A DNA stretch of 64,000 nt from Lachnospiraceae bacterium (GCA_017514845.1 JAFWIM010000114.1:1-64000), one strand, 5' to 3'; positions 1-9,109 are shown, counted from the stretch's first letter. Notes: generated from the sequence alone by a model not told the origin. A program made the numbers and translations.

Positions 1-204
1 GTCAGCATTCAGTTCACTGATCTGTGCCTGAATTTCCTGACGCTTTGCCGCAAGGTCGTTCAAGGCTGCCTGTGTGTCGTCGAGTTCCTCTTCTGCCTGT
101 GCTCTCTGCTCGCGAAGATCATCTTCCTCGTCAGCCAGAGCCGGCGTCACTGTTGATACAGTAAACATTGCCGCAAGCAGAACACTGAGTAATCTTTTCT
201 TCAT
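1..204 (-). CDS. Secreted coiled-coil protein, N-terminal part (cell-wall hydrolase-like), cut by window edge
   Basis: The visible 68 residues begin MKKRLLSVLLAAMFTVST and form a classic Sec signal peptide with an ALA-D cleavage site near residue 24. A charged heptad-like stretch (DDLREQRAQAEEELDDTQ, then AKRQEIQAQISEL) follows and predicts a coiled coil. This layout is typical of PcsB/CwlO-type peptidoglycan hydrolases, which carry an N-terminal coiled coil and a C-terminal NlpC/P60 or CHAP domain, but no catalytic domain is visible. The ATG is preceded by GAGGTGAAT, a good ribosome site, and by a promoter about 70 bases upstream. The function is inferred from architecture only. It could also be an M23 EnvC-like protein. 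Confidence 0.6.
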   Translation of the reverse strand, partial: MKKRLLSVLLAAMFTVSTVTPALADEEDDLREQRAQAEEELDDTQAALNDLAAKRQEIQAQISELNAD

Positions 205-272
205 ACATTCACCTCAAATATCTTTGGTCAAATTTGTAATATTTTTTTAACAAACTTTTTCCTACGTCAGAT

Positions 273-301
273 ACTATAACATAGCACTTCTTAAAAATCA
301 A
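273..301 (-). promoter_or_regulatory. Promoter of the secreted coiled-coil gene
   Basis: On the minus strand a TTGATT -35 box (296-301) and a TATAGT -10 box (273-278) are separated by exactly 17 bases. They lie about 70 bases upstream of the start codon at 204. Confidence 0.55.
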
Positions 302-447
302 GTTTGCCTGTCCGATTTATTACAGATTTGTTAAATTTTGGCGTATTGAGGTGTAAAAATTCATGTTTTTGGCTGTTTTTGCCCCTTTTTAATAAGATTG
401 TATTAAAAAAAGCACAATCATTGGCAGCGGAATCGGGGCCATATCTC

Positions 448-915
448 TCAATCTTTCGGATGAATGCTGTATGTCTCCTCGATATCGGTGATCATCTGAA
501 GCCTGCGGGAATGCCTTACGCCCTCGAACTCGGCAGTAAAGAAAGCGCTGACGATATCTTTGGCCAGCTCGCGGCCGACAACGCGGGCTCCGAGAGAGAT
601 AATGTTCGCGTTATTGTGCTGTACGGACATTCTCGCGGAATACGGCTCGCTGCACACGCACGCGCGGATTCCCGGAATTTTGTTGGCGGCAAGTGATATA
701 CCTACCCCCGTTCCGCAGATCAGAACGCCTTTTTCAACTTCTCCGCGCATGACAGCTTCACCGACTTTTCTTCCGAACTCCGGATAGTCGTCTGTGCGGT
801 CATTCGGATCATAATTACCGTAATCAACACATTCATGTCCCATTTCCTTCAGGAAATCCATAAGGGTCTGCTTGAGTTCCACACCCGCGTGGTCACATCC
901 AAATCCGATTTTCAT
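448..915 (-). CDS. rpiB: Ribose-5-phosphate isomerase B
   Basis: This cytoplasmic enzyme interconverts ribose 5-phosphate and ribulose 5-phosphate in the pentose phosphate pathway. The RpiB/LacAB fold is clear: MKIGFGCDHAG at the N-terminus (sugar-binding Asp-His), DYPEFGRKVGEAV, the active-site segment GVLICGTGVGISLAANK with its catalytic Cys near residue 67, and the HNNANIISLGARVVG block. The length of 155 residues is normal. The ATG follows AAAGGAGAAAGCAGCA, a strong ribosome site. LacA/LacB are alternatives, but the intact active-site Cys and solitary context favour RpiB. Confidence 0.93.
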   Translation of the reverse strand: MKIGFGCDHAGVELKQTLMDFLKEMGHECVDYGNYDPNDRTDDYPEFGRKVGEAVMRGEVEKGVLICGTGVGISLAANKIPGIRACVCSEPYSARMSVQHNNANIISLGARVVGRELAKDIVSAFFTAEFEGVRHSRRLQMITDIEETYSIHPKD

Positions 916-972
916 TGCTGCTTTCTCCTTTTAGATATTCTTCATCGCGCAACACTCGTAGAAGCGAAGGCC

Positions 973-1174
973 GCCCCCACTGAGTTCAAGTCTCGCTCGC
1001 GAGACTTGGCGCGGGATTCGGGTCAGCGCCAGCTGACATAATTCCCAACCGAATCCCTGCGCATCCTCGCAGAGCGTTTATCTCAGTGGGGGATTGTGAC
1101 CCGCCACTGAGACAAGCAGGATATTGATTTACCCACCGCTTACAGAAGCGGGGGTCTTCCCCACTGAGATAAAC
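973..1174. other. Highly structured non-coding region with nested perfect hairpins
   Basis: No gene fits here, but three consecutive inverted repeats are seen. A 9-bp stem with a 4-base loop lies at 987-1008. A 9-bp stem (1013-1021 with 1049-1057) encloses a second perfect 6-bp hairpin (1022-1037). A 16-bp perfect stem (1076-1091 with 1159-1174) encloses a 6-bp hairpin at about 1135-1150. The heptamer CACTGAG recurs at about 978, 1105 and 1162, and in reverse at about 1083. This could be a small structured RNA downstream of tRNA-Val, or the end or remnant of a small insertion sequence (IS200/IS605-like ends are hairpin-rich). No transposase is present. Confidence 0.5.
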
Positions 1175-1176
1175 TA

Positions 1177-1202
1177 AAAGCCATCGGCTTCCCGATGGCT
1201 TT
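1177..1202 (-). terminator. Rho-independent terminator of tRNA-Val(CAC)
   Basis: Reading the minus strand, AAAGCCATCGG pairs with CCGATGGCTTT around a GAAG loop and is followed by a short T-rich stretch. It starts immediately after the tRNA 3' end. Confidence 0.75.
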
Positions 1203-1203
1203 A

Positions 1204-1275
1204 TGGACGATGCAGGGCTCGAACCTGTAACCCCTCACACGTGAAGCGAGTGCTCTCCCATTGAGCTAATCGTCC
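1204..1275 (-). tRNA. tRNA-Val (anticodon CAC)
   Basis: A 72-base cloverleaf is readable on the minus strand: acceptor GGACGAT/ATCGTCC, D-arm TAGCTC..GAGCA, anticodon stem CTCGC/GTGAG around loop TTCACGT (anticodon CAC, decoding GUG), T-arm with GGTTCGAGCC, and discriminator A. The 3' CCA is not encoded. A terminator follows directly. A second valine tRNA lies at 3600 on the opposite strand. Confidence 0.93.
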
Positions 1276-1319
1276 AGAAGGTATTATAACATCAATGCAC
1301 CCTGCTTTGCAACCATATT

Positions 1320-2051
1320 TTATTCAAGATACAGCCCTTCTATCACCCGTTCCACCCTGCGGTCGAACGAACGGAACGTTACAACGAGGCCCTTTATATA
1401 GACCATGGAGTAGCCGATGCCCGCCAGGGCAAGACCGCTTAAGACGTCACCGACAGAATGCTGCTTGAGGAACATCGTTGAGAGAATAATCAGCACGCAC
1501 CAGACGAACATCGGGACACGCACCTTCTGTATCAGCTTCCGGTCCTTTGTCGTGAACAGTGTGAAAATCAGAGCCGTCGTATTGTAAACATGGATACTCG
1601 GCCACACATTTGTCGCCGTGTCAATGCTCCAGAGCCACCTGACCATATCAACGAAAACGTTGTCCCTTGCTATATGCCACGGTCTCAGAGTCAGAGCCGT
1701 GGGATAAACTGTCGACACGACCAGGAACACTGTCATGCCGAACATGAGTATCGTCACAAGCTTGTCATAGGCTTCTCTGTCATAGAAAAAAAGAAAAGAC
1801 ACCCAGGCCGCCTGCAGTGCGAACCATGAAATATACGGAACTATAAATATTTCAGCAAATGGTATCAGCCTGTCAATAAATGATGCCAGATCATGGTACC
1901 TTGCCCTCGGAATATCCTCCAGCAGCTTGAACCAGAGCAGGTACGCGATCAGATATATAATGAAAGGTATCGCATGTTCCAGTTTCTGTTCGACAAAATA
2001 TTTCGCAAAACGATTCACCAAATCTTTAATGAATACATTTTTCTTCTGCAT
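1320..2051 (-). CDS. PAP2-family membrane phosphatase
   Basis: A 243-residue integral membrane protein with about six hydrophobic segments. The phosphatidic acid phosphatase type 2 motifs are present: WPSIHV (PSxH, near residue 150) and LKQHSVGDVLSG (the third motif His and Asp, near residue 197). The family dephosphorylates lipid phosphates such as phosphatidate or undecaprenyl diphosphate at the membrane. The WPSIHVYN variant resembles the AUR1/inositol-phosphotransferase-like PAP2 subgroup. The substrate cannot be told from sequence. The upstream ribosome site is weak and rather distant, so the start is less certain than the family. It appears to be a single-gene unit. Confidence 0.85.
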   Translation of the reverse strand: MQKKNVFIKDLVNRFAKYFVEQKLEHAIPFIIYLIAYLLWFKLLEDIPRARYHDLASFIDRLIPFAEIFIVPYISWFALQAAWVSFLFFYDREAYDKLVTILMFGMTVFLVVSTVYPTALTLRPWHIARDNVFVDMVRWLWSIDTATNVWPSIHVYNTTALIFTLFTTKDRKLIQKVRVPMFVWCVLIILSTMFLKQHSVGDVLSGLALAGIGYSMVYIKGLVVTFRSFDRRVERVIEGLYLE

Positions 2052-2213
2052 TGTCTACGACTCGCTCCCGCACTTATGCATATGACCGAATTTACGCTCC
2101 AAGTCGTATTCTAGTCCTGATTCTCCTTAAATTCAATAGTTCTTTTTGTACTTTGATACATACATGAACATGTATCAGACCGGAGATGCCGCCGTTTTTC
2201 TGTAACGCCAGGG

Positions 2214-3356
2214 TCAGTATTTGACCCGGAAATCGACAGATCTGGGATCCGCAGGAATATCAGAGGACTCCACGCCCGTGATGCTGATGTACCGCTGATT
2301 GCCCAGCCGGCTCATCATTTCCTCGATCTGCTCCGGTGTTCCCTGGGCCTCCATCTCCACACGTCCGTCGTAAAGATTTTTGACCCAGCCTGTCACTCCC
2401 ACATGCTGCGCGATATATGTGGAATGATATCTGAAGCCGACACCCTGCACTCTGCCGTCAATAATCATATGCTTTCTAACAATATTCATAGGTAACGTTC
2501 CTTTCGCGGCGGCGAGCATTGCCTCCTTTTTCGCTGCGTCCATTTCCGGCGGCGTAAAATGCTCAAAAATGAACACGTCATAGCATTCACGCATCTCCTC
2601 GATTTCTTCCGCGCTGTGGATCGTCCATCCGACCATCGACGCGCCGCACACATATCTCAGGAAGCCAAAGGCTTTGGTATGGATATCCTTCTTATTATAT
2701 GCGATGAAATCCGGCTTGGTGAGGAAATTGAGCAGGCACCAGGTCAGTGCCAGGCTCAGCACTCCCTCGTCGGTAAAGCGCTCCGTGAGCTGGCCTCTGA
2801 CTACCTGGGGATGGTTTTTGCGGAACCACCGAACGACCTTCGGGTGAAACGACTCAATACAATAATCTCCCTCGTAGGCATCCAGGCAGAATACAACCTC
2901 CCTGCACAGCTGGTCAATGTCGGAGTTCTTCTCCGCCTTGATCTCAACGATGAGAGGCACTCTCCCGTGAATATTCTGGAGCACTTCCCAGAAGATCGGG
3001 ATGGGTTCCTCTGAATTGAACAGTCTGAGTCCCAGAAGCTTTCCAAGGCTGTGATCCTCTATGCTTCCCTCCGCTCCTGTAGCCCTCTTCAGTGAAGGGT
3101 CATGGAAACAGACCATCTGACAGTCATCCGTCATCCGCACATCAAGCTCGATGCCATAGCCGGCTTCCGCCGCCTTCTCGTAGGCAGCCATTGAATTTTC
3201 GGGAGCCGGACCGCTGTTATCGTAAAGGCCGCGGTGAGCGATATACTGGGCCTTGAAGACCTGCATGCGCTCTTTTCTCTTATTATATGGCCAGGCTGCA
3301 TATACAAAGAACGCTGCCAGGAGCAGAACCGAGAATACTATGATCTTTATTGCCAT
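2214..3356 (-). CDS. Membrane-anchored glycerophosphodiester phosphodiesterase fused to acylphosphatase
   Basis: The 380-residue protein has one N-terminal membrane helix (residues 4-22). A GDPD TIM barrel follows, with the His of AHRGLYD, the PENSMAAYEKA segment, the metal ligands of IELDVRM and the second His of CFHDPSLKR. The last 90 residues form a complete acylphosphatase domain starting near MNIVRKHMIIDGRVQGVGFRYHS, with the catalytic Arg in GVGFR and Asn in GWVKNLYDGRVE. GDPD releases glycerol 3-phosphate from glycerophosphodiesters, and acylphosphatase hydrolyses carboxyl phosphates. The ATG follows GGAGAGGTCATCGT. The two domains are usually separate proteins, so either a fusion or a merged pair of genes is meant. 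The acylphosphatase part has its own internal Met at its start. Confidence 0.88.
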   Translation of the reverse strand: MAIKIIVFSVLLLAAFFVYAAWPYNKRKERMQVFKAQYIAHRGLYDNSGPAPENSMAAYEKAAEAGYGIELDVRMTDDCQMVCFHDPSLKRATGAEGSIEDHSLGKLLGLRLFNSEEPIPIFWEVLQNIHGRVPLIVEIKAEKNSDIDQLCREVVFCLDAYEGDYCIESFHPKVVRWFRKNHPQVVRGQLTERFTDEGVLSLALTWCLLNFLTKPDFIAYNKKDIHTKAFGFLRYVCGASMVGWTIHSAEEIEEMRECYDVFIFEHFTPPEMDAAKKEAMLAAAKGTLPMNIVRKHMIIDGRVQGVGFRYHSTYIAQHVGVTGWVKNLYDGRVEMEAQGTPEQIEEMMSRLGNQRYISITGVESSDIPADPRSVDFRVKY

Positions 3357-3540
3357 ACGATGACCTCTCCATTTTCTTCCCCGCCGAAATTGCAGGGAAG
3401 CCGCTTACACTCAGCGTGATTTTATGTGTCTATTTTACACTATTCGTGACCGGATGTAATGCTCTGTGTCATATTTTCTGGCTTAAACTTCCCGGTTACC
3501 GATGTCAGCCTGTCGAAATCGAAAAATTTAAAAATAATAC

Positions 3541-3569
3541 TTGCTAAAAAACAGATCGTCTGCTATAAT
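3541..3569 (+). promoter_or_regulatory. Promoter of tRNA-Val(GAC)
   Basis: A TTGCTA -35 box (3541-3546) and a perfect TATAAT -10 box (3564-3569) are separated by 17 bases, about 30 bases before the tRNA. Confidence 0.8.
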
Positions 3570-3599
3570 TCATTTTGTTGCACCGCAAGAGGCACAAAT

Positions 3600-3672
3600 G
3601 GAAAGTTAGCTCAGCTGGGAGAGCATTCGCTTGACGTGTGAAAGGTCGTAGGTTCGAGCCCTATACTTTCCA
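3600..3672 (+). tRNA. tRNA-Val (anticodon GAC)
   Basis: A 73-base cloverleaf: acceptor GGAAAGT/ACTTTCC, D-arm TAGCTCAGCTGGGAGAGCA, anticodon stem TTCGC/GTGAA around loop TTGACGT (anticodon GAC), T-arm with GGTTCGAGCC, and discriminator A. It has its own promoter and terminator, so it is a monocistronic tRNA unit. Confidence 0.95.
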
Positions 3673-3677
3673 GGAGA

Positions 3678-3706
3678 GGCATCGCCGAGAGGCGGTGCCT
3701 TTTTTT
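3678..3706 (+). terminator. Terminator of tRNA-Val(GAC)
   Basis: GGCATCGCC and GGCGGTGCC pair around GAGA and are followed by seven T residues, six bases after the tRNA. Confidence 0.9.
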
Positions 3707-3743
3707 GCGTAGAAAAAGAAATACTCTCCTTCCGACAACGAAA

Positions 3744-3775
3744 GGGGGCCGTCGCATGAGACAGCCCCCTGTTTT
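3744..3775 (-). terminator. Terminator of the ABC exporter operon (probably bidirectional)
   Basis: A GC-rich stem pairs GGGGGCTGTC with GACGGCCCCC (3744-3769) just past the stop of the exporter gene. T-rich sequence follows the stem on both strands (TTTC on minus, GTTTTT on plus). Confidence 0.75.
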
Positions 3776-3790
3776 TAGGTTCAAAGTACA

Positions 3791-5755
3791 TTACGAGCTA
3801 ACATCCATACCCGTGTACAGCTGATAATACTTGCCCTTCTGAGCGATCAGGTCATCATGCGTGCCGCGCTCGATAATGCGGCCCTGCTCGAGGACCATGA
3901 TGCAGTCCGAATTACGGACTGTTGAGAGGCGGTGAGCGATGACAAATGATGTGCGGCCCGAAATGAGCTTATCCATTCCCTCCTGAACTATGCGCTCTGT
4001 GCGGGAGTCGATCGAACTCGTCGCCTCATCGAGGATGAGGACCGGCGGATCCGCGATGGCAGCGCGGGCGATTGCGAGCAGCTGCCGCTGTCCCTGGGAC
4101 AGGTTGGAGCCGTCACCGTGGAGCATCGTATTATAGCCCTGGGGGAGTCTTTTGATGAATCCGTGCGCATTTGCAAGACGCGCAGCGGCATAGACTTCCT
4201 CATCCGTCGCGTCGAGCTTTCCGTAGCGGATATTCTCCATGACAGTTGCCGTGAAAAGGTGCGTATCCTGAAGAACGATGCCCAGCGACCTTCGAAGATC
4301 AGGTTTCTTGATCTTATTGATGTTGATACCGTCGTAGCGGATCTTTCCGTCCTGGATATCATAGAAACGGTTGATCAGGTTCGTGATCGTCGTCTTTCCG
4401 GCACCCGTGGATCCGACGAAGGCGATCTTCTGACCCGGATTAGCGTAAAGCTTGATGTCATGCAGGACCATTTTGTCCGGATTATAGCCGAAGTCTACAC
4501 CGAGCATGACAATCTCGCCCTTCTGCTGCTGATACGTAGTCGTATTATCCGCTTTGTGATAATGCTTCCACGCCCAATGTCCGGTGTGCTTATCCGTCTC
4601 GGTGATCGTGCCGTCTTCCGCGATCTCGGCGTTGACCAGCATGACGTACCCGTCATCGTACTCAGGCTCCTCATCGAGAAGCTTAAAGACTCTGTCGGCA
4701 CCCGCGAGGGCCATGACGACGGAATTGAGCTGCTGAGAGATCTGGTTGATCGGCATCGAGAAGCTCTTATTAAAGGTAAGGAAAGAGGCAAGTTTGCCGA
4801 CCGTCATGCTGTGCCCGAAGATCATCAGCGCGCCTCCCGCGACAGCACAGATGACATAGCTGAGGTTGCCGAGCTGCGCGTTGATCGGGGCGAGAATATT
4901 CGCGAACCTGTTCGCCTTGTTAGCGCTGTCGAACAGACGGTCATTGAGTTCGTTGAACTCTTCTATGGCTTCATCCTCGTGGTTGAAGACCTTGATGACT
5001 TTCTGACCTGCCATCATCTCCTCAATATAGCCGTTGACTGTACCGATGTCCCTCTGCTGCTTTACAAAGAAGCGGCCTGACTGACCGGCAACTTTTCCGG
5101 TCACGAACAGCGTTACGGCGACCATGGCGCAGGTCACTGCCGTCAGCGGCACGGAAAGGATCAGCATGGAAATAAAAACACTGATGACCGTGATCAGACT
5201 GTTCAGGAACTGAGGCATTGACTGGCTGATCATCTGGCGCAGTGTGTCAATGTCGTTCGTGTACATGGACATTATATCGCCATGACTGTGAGTATCGAAA
5301 TACTTGATCGGCAGGCTTTCCATGTGCTCGAACATCTCCTTGCGGAGGTCACGCAGCGTTCCCTGGGTGACAACGACCATGATCCTCTGATGCGCGTAGG
5401 ACGCAAGAACACCGATCGCGTAAAAGCCCGCGACTTTCAGTATAGCCCTAAGAAGCGGTGAATAATCAGGTGACTCCGATCCGATAAGGGGCGTAATATA
5501 GCCGTCGATGAGCGTTCTCATGAACATGGTTCCCTGAACATTGGCCAGAGCCGCTGTCAAAATACAGACCACAACAACAGCAAGATGGAACTTGTATCTC
5601 CTCGCGACATATGCCATAAGGCGTTTGAAGATTTCTCCCGCGTTGTCAACTTTGACCTTGACACCACGCATCTGGCGCCCGCCGGCACCGGACTTTCTCG
5701 CCTTTTCAAGCTCTTCAGGAGTAAGTGTATCGGGTGCTTCTTTCTTACCGGCCAT
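3791..5755 (-). CDS. ABC exporter half-transporter with canonical ATPase site
   Basis: Type I ABC exporter of about 654 residues: a charged N-terminal tail of some 45 residues, a six-helix membrane domain (about 60-350), then a nucleotide-binding domain. The ATPase motifs are Walker A GSTGAGKTT, signature LSQGQRQLL, Walker B VLILDEATSSID with the catalytic Glu, and the switch His in VIAHRLS. The upstream gene is the partner half with a degenerate site. The pair resembles the LmrCD/BmrCD or YfiBC-type heterodimeric multidrug exporters. The start sits in GTGATG overlapping the upstream stop, eight or so bases after GGAGG. The GTG at 5758 is an equal alternative. The substrate is unknown; drug or lipid export is typical. 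Confidence 0.9.
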   Translation of the reverse strand: MAGKKEAPDTLTPEELEKARKSGAGGRQMRGVKVKVDNAGEIFKRLMAYVARRYKFHLAVVVVCILTAALANVQGTMFMRTLIDGYITPLIGSESPDYSPLLRAILKVAGFYAIGVLASYAHQRIMVVVTQGTLRDLRKEMFEHMESLPIKYFDTHSHGDIMSMYTNDIDTLRQMISQSMPQFLNSLITVISVFISMLILSVPLTAVTCAMVAVTLFVTGKVAGQSGRFFVKQQRDIGTVNGYIEEMMAGQKVIKVFNHEDEAIEEFNELNDRLFDSANKANRFANILAPINAQLGNLSYVICAVAGGALMIFGHSMTVGKLASFLTFNKSFSMPINQISQQLNSVVMALAGADRVFKLLDEEPEYDDGYVMLVNAEIAEDGTITETDKHTGHWAWKHYHKADNTTTYQQQKGEIVMLGVDFGYNPDKMVLHDIKLYANPGQKIAFVGSTGAGKTTITNLINRFYDIQDGKIRYDGININKIKKPDLRRSLGIVLQDTHLFTATVMENIRYGKLDATDEEVYAAARLANAHGFIKRLPQGYNTMLHGDGSNLSQGQRQLLAIARAAIADPPVLILDEATSSIDSRTERIVQEGMDKLISGRTSFVIAHRLSTVRNSDCIMVLEQGRIIERGTHDDLIAQKGKYYQLYTGMDVSS

Positions 5756-7533
5756 CACTTTTCGCCTCCTTTCATGTCAAAATCACCGCCGCCGGCCATC
5801 TGGGTCTCATAAACATCCCTGTAAATCGAATTGTTCCTGAGAAGATTTTCCGGAGTATCGAACCCGCTGACTCTGCCCTCATCCATGACGATGACCCTGT
5901 CTGCGCTCTCGACCGAAGAAATTCTCTGGGCAATGATGATCTTTGTCGTGCCGGGTATGAATTCCTTCATGGCTTTGCGGATGCGCGCATCCGTCGCCGT
6001 ATCGACCGCTGATGTGGAATCGTCGAGTATCAGGACCTTCGGCTTCTTGATCAGGGCGCGGGCGATGCAGAGACGCTGTCTCTGTCCGCCGGACACGTTA
6101 GTTCCTCCCTGCTCGATATAGGTATTATAGCCGAAAGGCATCTTTTCGATGAACTCATCGGCGCAGGCCATTCGGCAGGCTTCGATGCACTCTTCCTCCG
6201 TCGCGTCCGGGCGGCCCCACCGAAGGTTCTCAAGAATTGTCCCCGAGAAAAGGACATTTTTCTGCAGGACAACGGAGACTTCATCTCTCAGCATGGTCAG
6301 GTCATACTTGCGCACATCAATGCCGCCGACCTCCAGGGAGCCCTCACTCACGTCATAAAGCCGCGAGATCAGATTGACCAATGAGGATTTCGCGGAACCC
6401 GTGCCGCCGATGATACCGATCGTCTCGCCTGACCTGATATGCACGTCAATGTCCTTCAGAACGAACTCACTGCTTCCCTTCCTGTAGGAGAAGTTGACGT
6501 GATTGAAATCGACGGATCCGTTCGGCACTTCCATGATCGGATTCTCCGGGTTTACAATATCACTCTGCTCCTCAATAACTTCCGCGATACGCTCGGCAGA
6601 TGCCGATGACATTGTGATCATGATGAACACCATTCCCAGCATCATGAGTGACATCAGAATATTCATGCAGTAAGCGAGCAGCGACATGAGCTCGCCGGTC
6701 GTGAGACTGTTCTGGATGATCATGTGCGCGCCTACCCAGGAGATGAGCAGGATGACCGTGTACACTGTGCCGGTCATGATCGGCATGTTGATAATGACAT
6801 TATATTCCGCGGTCTTGAAAAGGTTGTAGATGTTATCGGCAGCCTTGCCGAACTTCTCAATCTCATAGTTCTCGCGGACATAGGCTTTGACAACGCGAAT
6901 ACCGGTAACATTCTCCTGTACGCTCTCATTCAGCGCGTCGTATTTCTTGAACACCTGGCGGAAATACTTGGTCGCCCTCTGCATGATAAAGAACAGAACT
7001 ATGCCGAGCAGAATGACGGCTACGAGATAAATCGACGCGATCCGTGAGTTGATGATGAACGCCATAATCATGGCGATAATCATTGAAAACGGTGCTCTTA
7101 TTGCCATGCGGAGAATCATCTGATAGGCGTTCTGCACATTTGTCACATCCGTCGTGAGTCTCGTTACAAGACCGGACGTGCTGAACTTATCAATGTTCGA
7201 GAATGAGTATGTCTGAATATTCCTGAACATAGCCTTTCTCAGATTTCTGGCGAAGCCGGTCGATGCCATCGCTCCGAAATATCCGCCCAATACGCCGGTG
7301 ATGAGGCCGGCAATGGCAAGACCGAGCATACACGCGCCGATGATCAGAATGTGGCGCATGTCACCCTTCTGGACGCCGTTATCGACGATTGATGCCATAA
7401 GGAGCGGAATCAGCGTCTCTACAACGACTTCAAGGATCATGAAGCAGGGTGTCAGGAACGATGCGGTCCTGAACTCTCTCACTTCCCCGAGGAGCACTCC
7501 GAAAATGTGCCCGTAATTCTTCTTAGCTTCCAT
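5755..7533 (-). CDS. ABC exporter half-transporter with degenerate ATPase site
   Basis: First gene of the exporter operon, 592 residues. The membrane domain (about 20-310) is followed by an ATPase domain with Walker A GGTGSAKSS, signature VSGGQRQRL, and Walker B VLILDDSTSAVD. The usual catalytic Glu is replaced by Asp and the switch His by Gln (IIIAQRIS). These changes mark the non-hydrolysing site of asymmetric heterodimeric exporters, so this half is expected to work only with the downstream partner, whose start overlaps its stop codon. The ATG at 7533 follows AAGGAG by ten bases. A TTG six bases earlier is too close to the ribosome site. Confidence 0.9.
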   Translation of the reverse strand: MEAKKNYGHIFGVLLGEVREFRTASFLTPCFMILEVVVETLIPLLMASIVDNGVQKGDMRHILIIGACMLGLAIAGLITGVLGGYFGAMASTGFARNLRKAMFRNIQTYSFSNIDKFSTSGLVTRLTTDVTNVQNAYQMILRMAIRAPFSMIIAMIMAFIINSRIASIYLVAVILLGIVLFFIMQRATKYFRQVFKKYDALNESVQENVTGIRVVKAYVRENYEIEKFGKAADNIYNLFKTAEYNVIINMPIMTGTVYTVILLISWVGAHMIIQNSLTTGELMSLLAYCMNILMSLMMLGMVFIMITMSSASAERIAEVIEEQSDIVNPENPIMEVPNGSVDFNHVNFSYRKGSSEFVLKDIDVHIRSGETIGIIGGTGSAKSSLVNLISRLYDVSEGSLEVGGIDVRKYDLTMLRDEVSVVLQKNVLFSGTILENLRWGRPDATEEECIEACRMACADEFIEKMPFGYNTYIEQGGTNVSGGQRQRLCIARALIKKPKVLILDDSTSAVDTATDARIRKAMKEFIPGTTKIIIAQRISSVESADRVIVMDEGRVSGFDTPENLLRNNSIYRDVYETQMAGGGDFDMKGGEK

Positions 7534-7539
7534 AAACAA

Positions 7540-7862
7540 TGCTCTCCTTGTTACTCAGATGCGGGTCGGTTTCCGCGGATTTCGCTGTGACCGCTTTGCG
7601 ACGCAGAAAACTCCCACTGTAATATATGCTAACACAATACAAATTAAAATGCACCTGTGAATATCTGCCGATTGTTAACTATATTTTATGACAGCATGTG
7701 CCGAGCGGTTCGCAGTAGAACTATGGTGCCATTGCAGAGCTTCCGATACCCAGGCATGGGTACAGCAAATGGACGGGTCCCGGGCATCGTTTTTCTTACG
7801 ATACACGGGACCCATCCCCAATGCTACTGATTATACATCCGATTCACGGATGATCCTGCGGC
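7540..7862. other. Intergenic region between asnA and the ABC exporter operon
   Basis: No gene is visible. A long imperfect hairpin (7775-7790 with 7798-7813, 14 of 16 positions complementary) lies about 50 bases past the asnA stop and may end its transcript, although no clear T-run follows. The AT-rich stretch near 7620-7690 probably holds the exporter promoter on the minus strand. A convincing -35 box could not be fixed. Confidence 0.5.
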
Positions 7863-8870
7863 TCACAGCAGGACAATTCCCTTTTTGGCGCATTCTTCCC
7901 TCATCTCATCCGGCCAGATCGAAGCCTGCACTTCACCGACATGAACTCTCCCGAGAAGCAGCATGCAGAGTCTTGACTGTCCGATACCGCCGCCGATTGA
8001 ATACGGGAGCTCACCGGCAAGGAGCATTCTATGGTAGGGCAGCTTCTTTCTGTACTGGCAGTTGACCTGCTCGAGCTGGGCAAGCATCGACTCCTCACTG
8101 ACACGGATGCCCATGGAGGAGATCTCAAGCGCGCACTGAAGCGGCTCGAACCAGAAAATGATGTCGCCGTTCAGATTCCAGTCATCATAGTCCGGTGCGC
8201 GGCCATCATGCGGTTCGCCATCGAGAAGCGGCCAGCCGATCTTTTCAATAAAGACGGCTCCCTTTTCTTTGGTGATCAGATTCTCGCGCTCTTTTCTGGA
8301 CTTGTCAGGCCATCTCTCCTCAAGCTCTGCCGTGGTCACAAAACTGATCTGATCCGGCAGCTTGTAGACTGCTTCCGGCCACTTGTACCAGACCTCATGT
8401 TCCATGTGCTTGATGATTTTGAAAATATTTTCAACCACAGTGTGAAGCACCTGAGGTGTCCGGTCAGCTTTTCTGATGACCATCTCCCAGTCCCATTGAT
8501 CCACGTAGCACGAGTGCAGATTGTCCAGCTCCTCATCGCGGCGTATCGCGTTCATATTCGTGTAGAGACCTTCTCCGGGCTCAAAGCCGTAGCGCTTCAG
8601 GGCATACCGCTTCCATTTCGCAAGGGACTGAACCACTTCGAATGTCTCACCCGGGATGGATCTCATATCGAACTGCACGGGTCTCTCGACTCCGTTCAGA
8701 TTATCATTGAGACCGGAGGCCTGATCAACGAACAGCGGTGCGGAAATTCTCTCGAGGTTCATTTCACGCCCGAATTCTTTCTGGAATGTGTCCCTGATAA
8801 ACTTGATTGCTGCCTGTGTCTCGCGCACTGTCATATGCGGATCATAGGATTCCGGGAGTATTAGGTTCAT
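7863..8870 (-). CDS. asnA: Aspartate-ammonia ligase (asparagine synthetase A)
   Basis: Ammonia-dependent ATP enzyme making asparagine from aspartate through an aspartyl-AMP intermediate, related to class II aminoacyl-tRNA synthetases. Family signatures visible: [14 protein letters not shown] near residues 50-63, [12 protein letters not shown], and the C-terminal [14 protein letters not shown] (motif 3-like ATP site). The 335-residue length matches E. coli AsnA. The ATG at 8870 was chosen because AAAGGAGGG lies nine bases upstream. A longer reading to 8951 adds 27 unrelated residues. The gene is alone, with its own promoter and an approximately 150-base leader that shows no T-box consensus. 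Confidence 0.95.
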   Translation of the reverse strand: MNLILPESYDPHMTVRETQAAIKFIRDTFQKEFGREMNLERISAPLFVDQASGLNDNLNGVERPVQFDMRSIPGETFEVVQSLAKWKRYALKRYGFEPGEGLYTNMNAIRRDEELDNLHSCYVDQWDWEMVIRKADRTPQVLHTVVENIFKIIKHMEHEVWYKWPEAVYKLPDQISFVTTAELEERWPDKSRKERENLITKEKGAVFIEKIGWPLLDGEPHDGRAPDYDDWNLNGDIIFWFEPLQCALEISSMGIRVSEESMLAQLEQVNCQYRKKLPYHRMLLAGELPYSIGGGIGQSRLCMLLLGRVHVGEVQASIWPDEMREECAKKGIVLL

Positions 8871-9028
8871 GTAGTGTACCCTCCTTTTATTATTCTGCAA
8901 ATGCGAGGCGGCCTCCGCTCCGCACATACTATCAAAAACAAAAATGCACATCGAAGTCCAACTGATGACAGAACGCCGTCGTCCACGCCACCGGTCAGAT
9001 TCCGTGTGCCTGTAAAACTTACCCGCAT

Positions 9029-9058
9029 ATCATACACCGCTCACGGGTGGGAATGCAA
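9029..9058 (-). promoter_or_regulatory. Promoter of asnA
   Basis: On the minus strand TTGCAT (9053-9058) and TATGAT (9029-9034) are 18 bases apart, giving a leader of about 150 bases before asnA. Confidence 0.5.
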
Positions 9059-9109
9059 CATAAATCTCAAAAATCAGCAAAACTTGCCGCTTGTAGCCCG
9101 GAAACATGC

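Noticed and set aside
8871..9028. T-box leader for asnA
   Set aside because: An approximately 150-base leader exists, but no AGGGTGGNACCGCG antiterminator or clear terminator was found.
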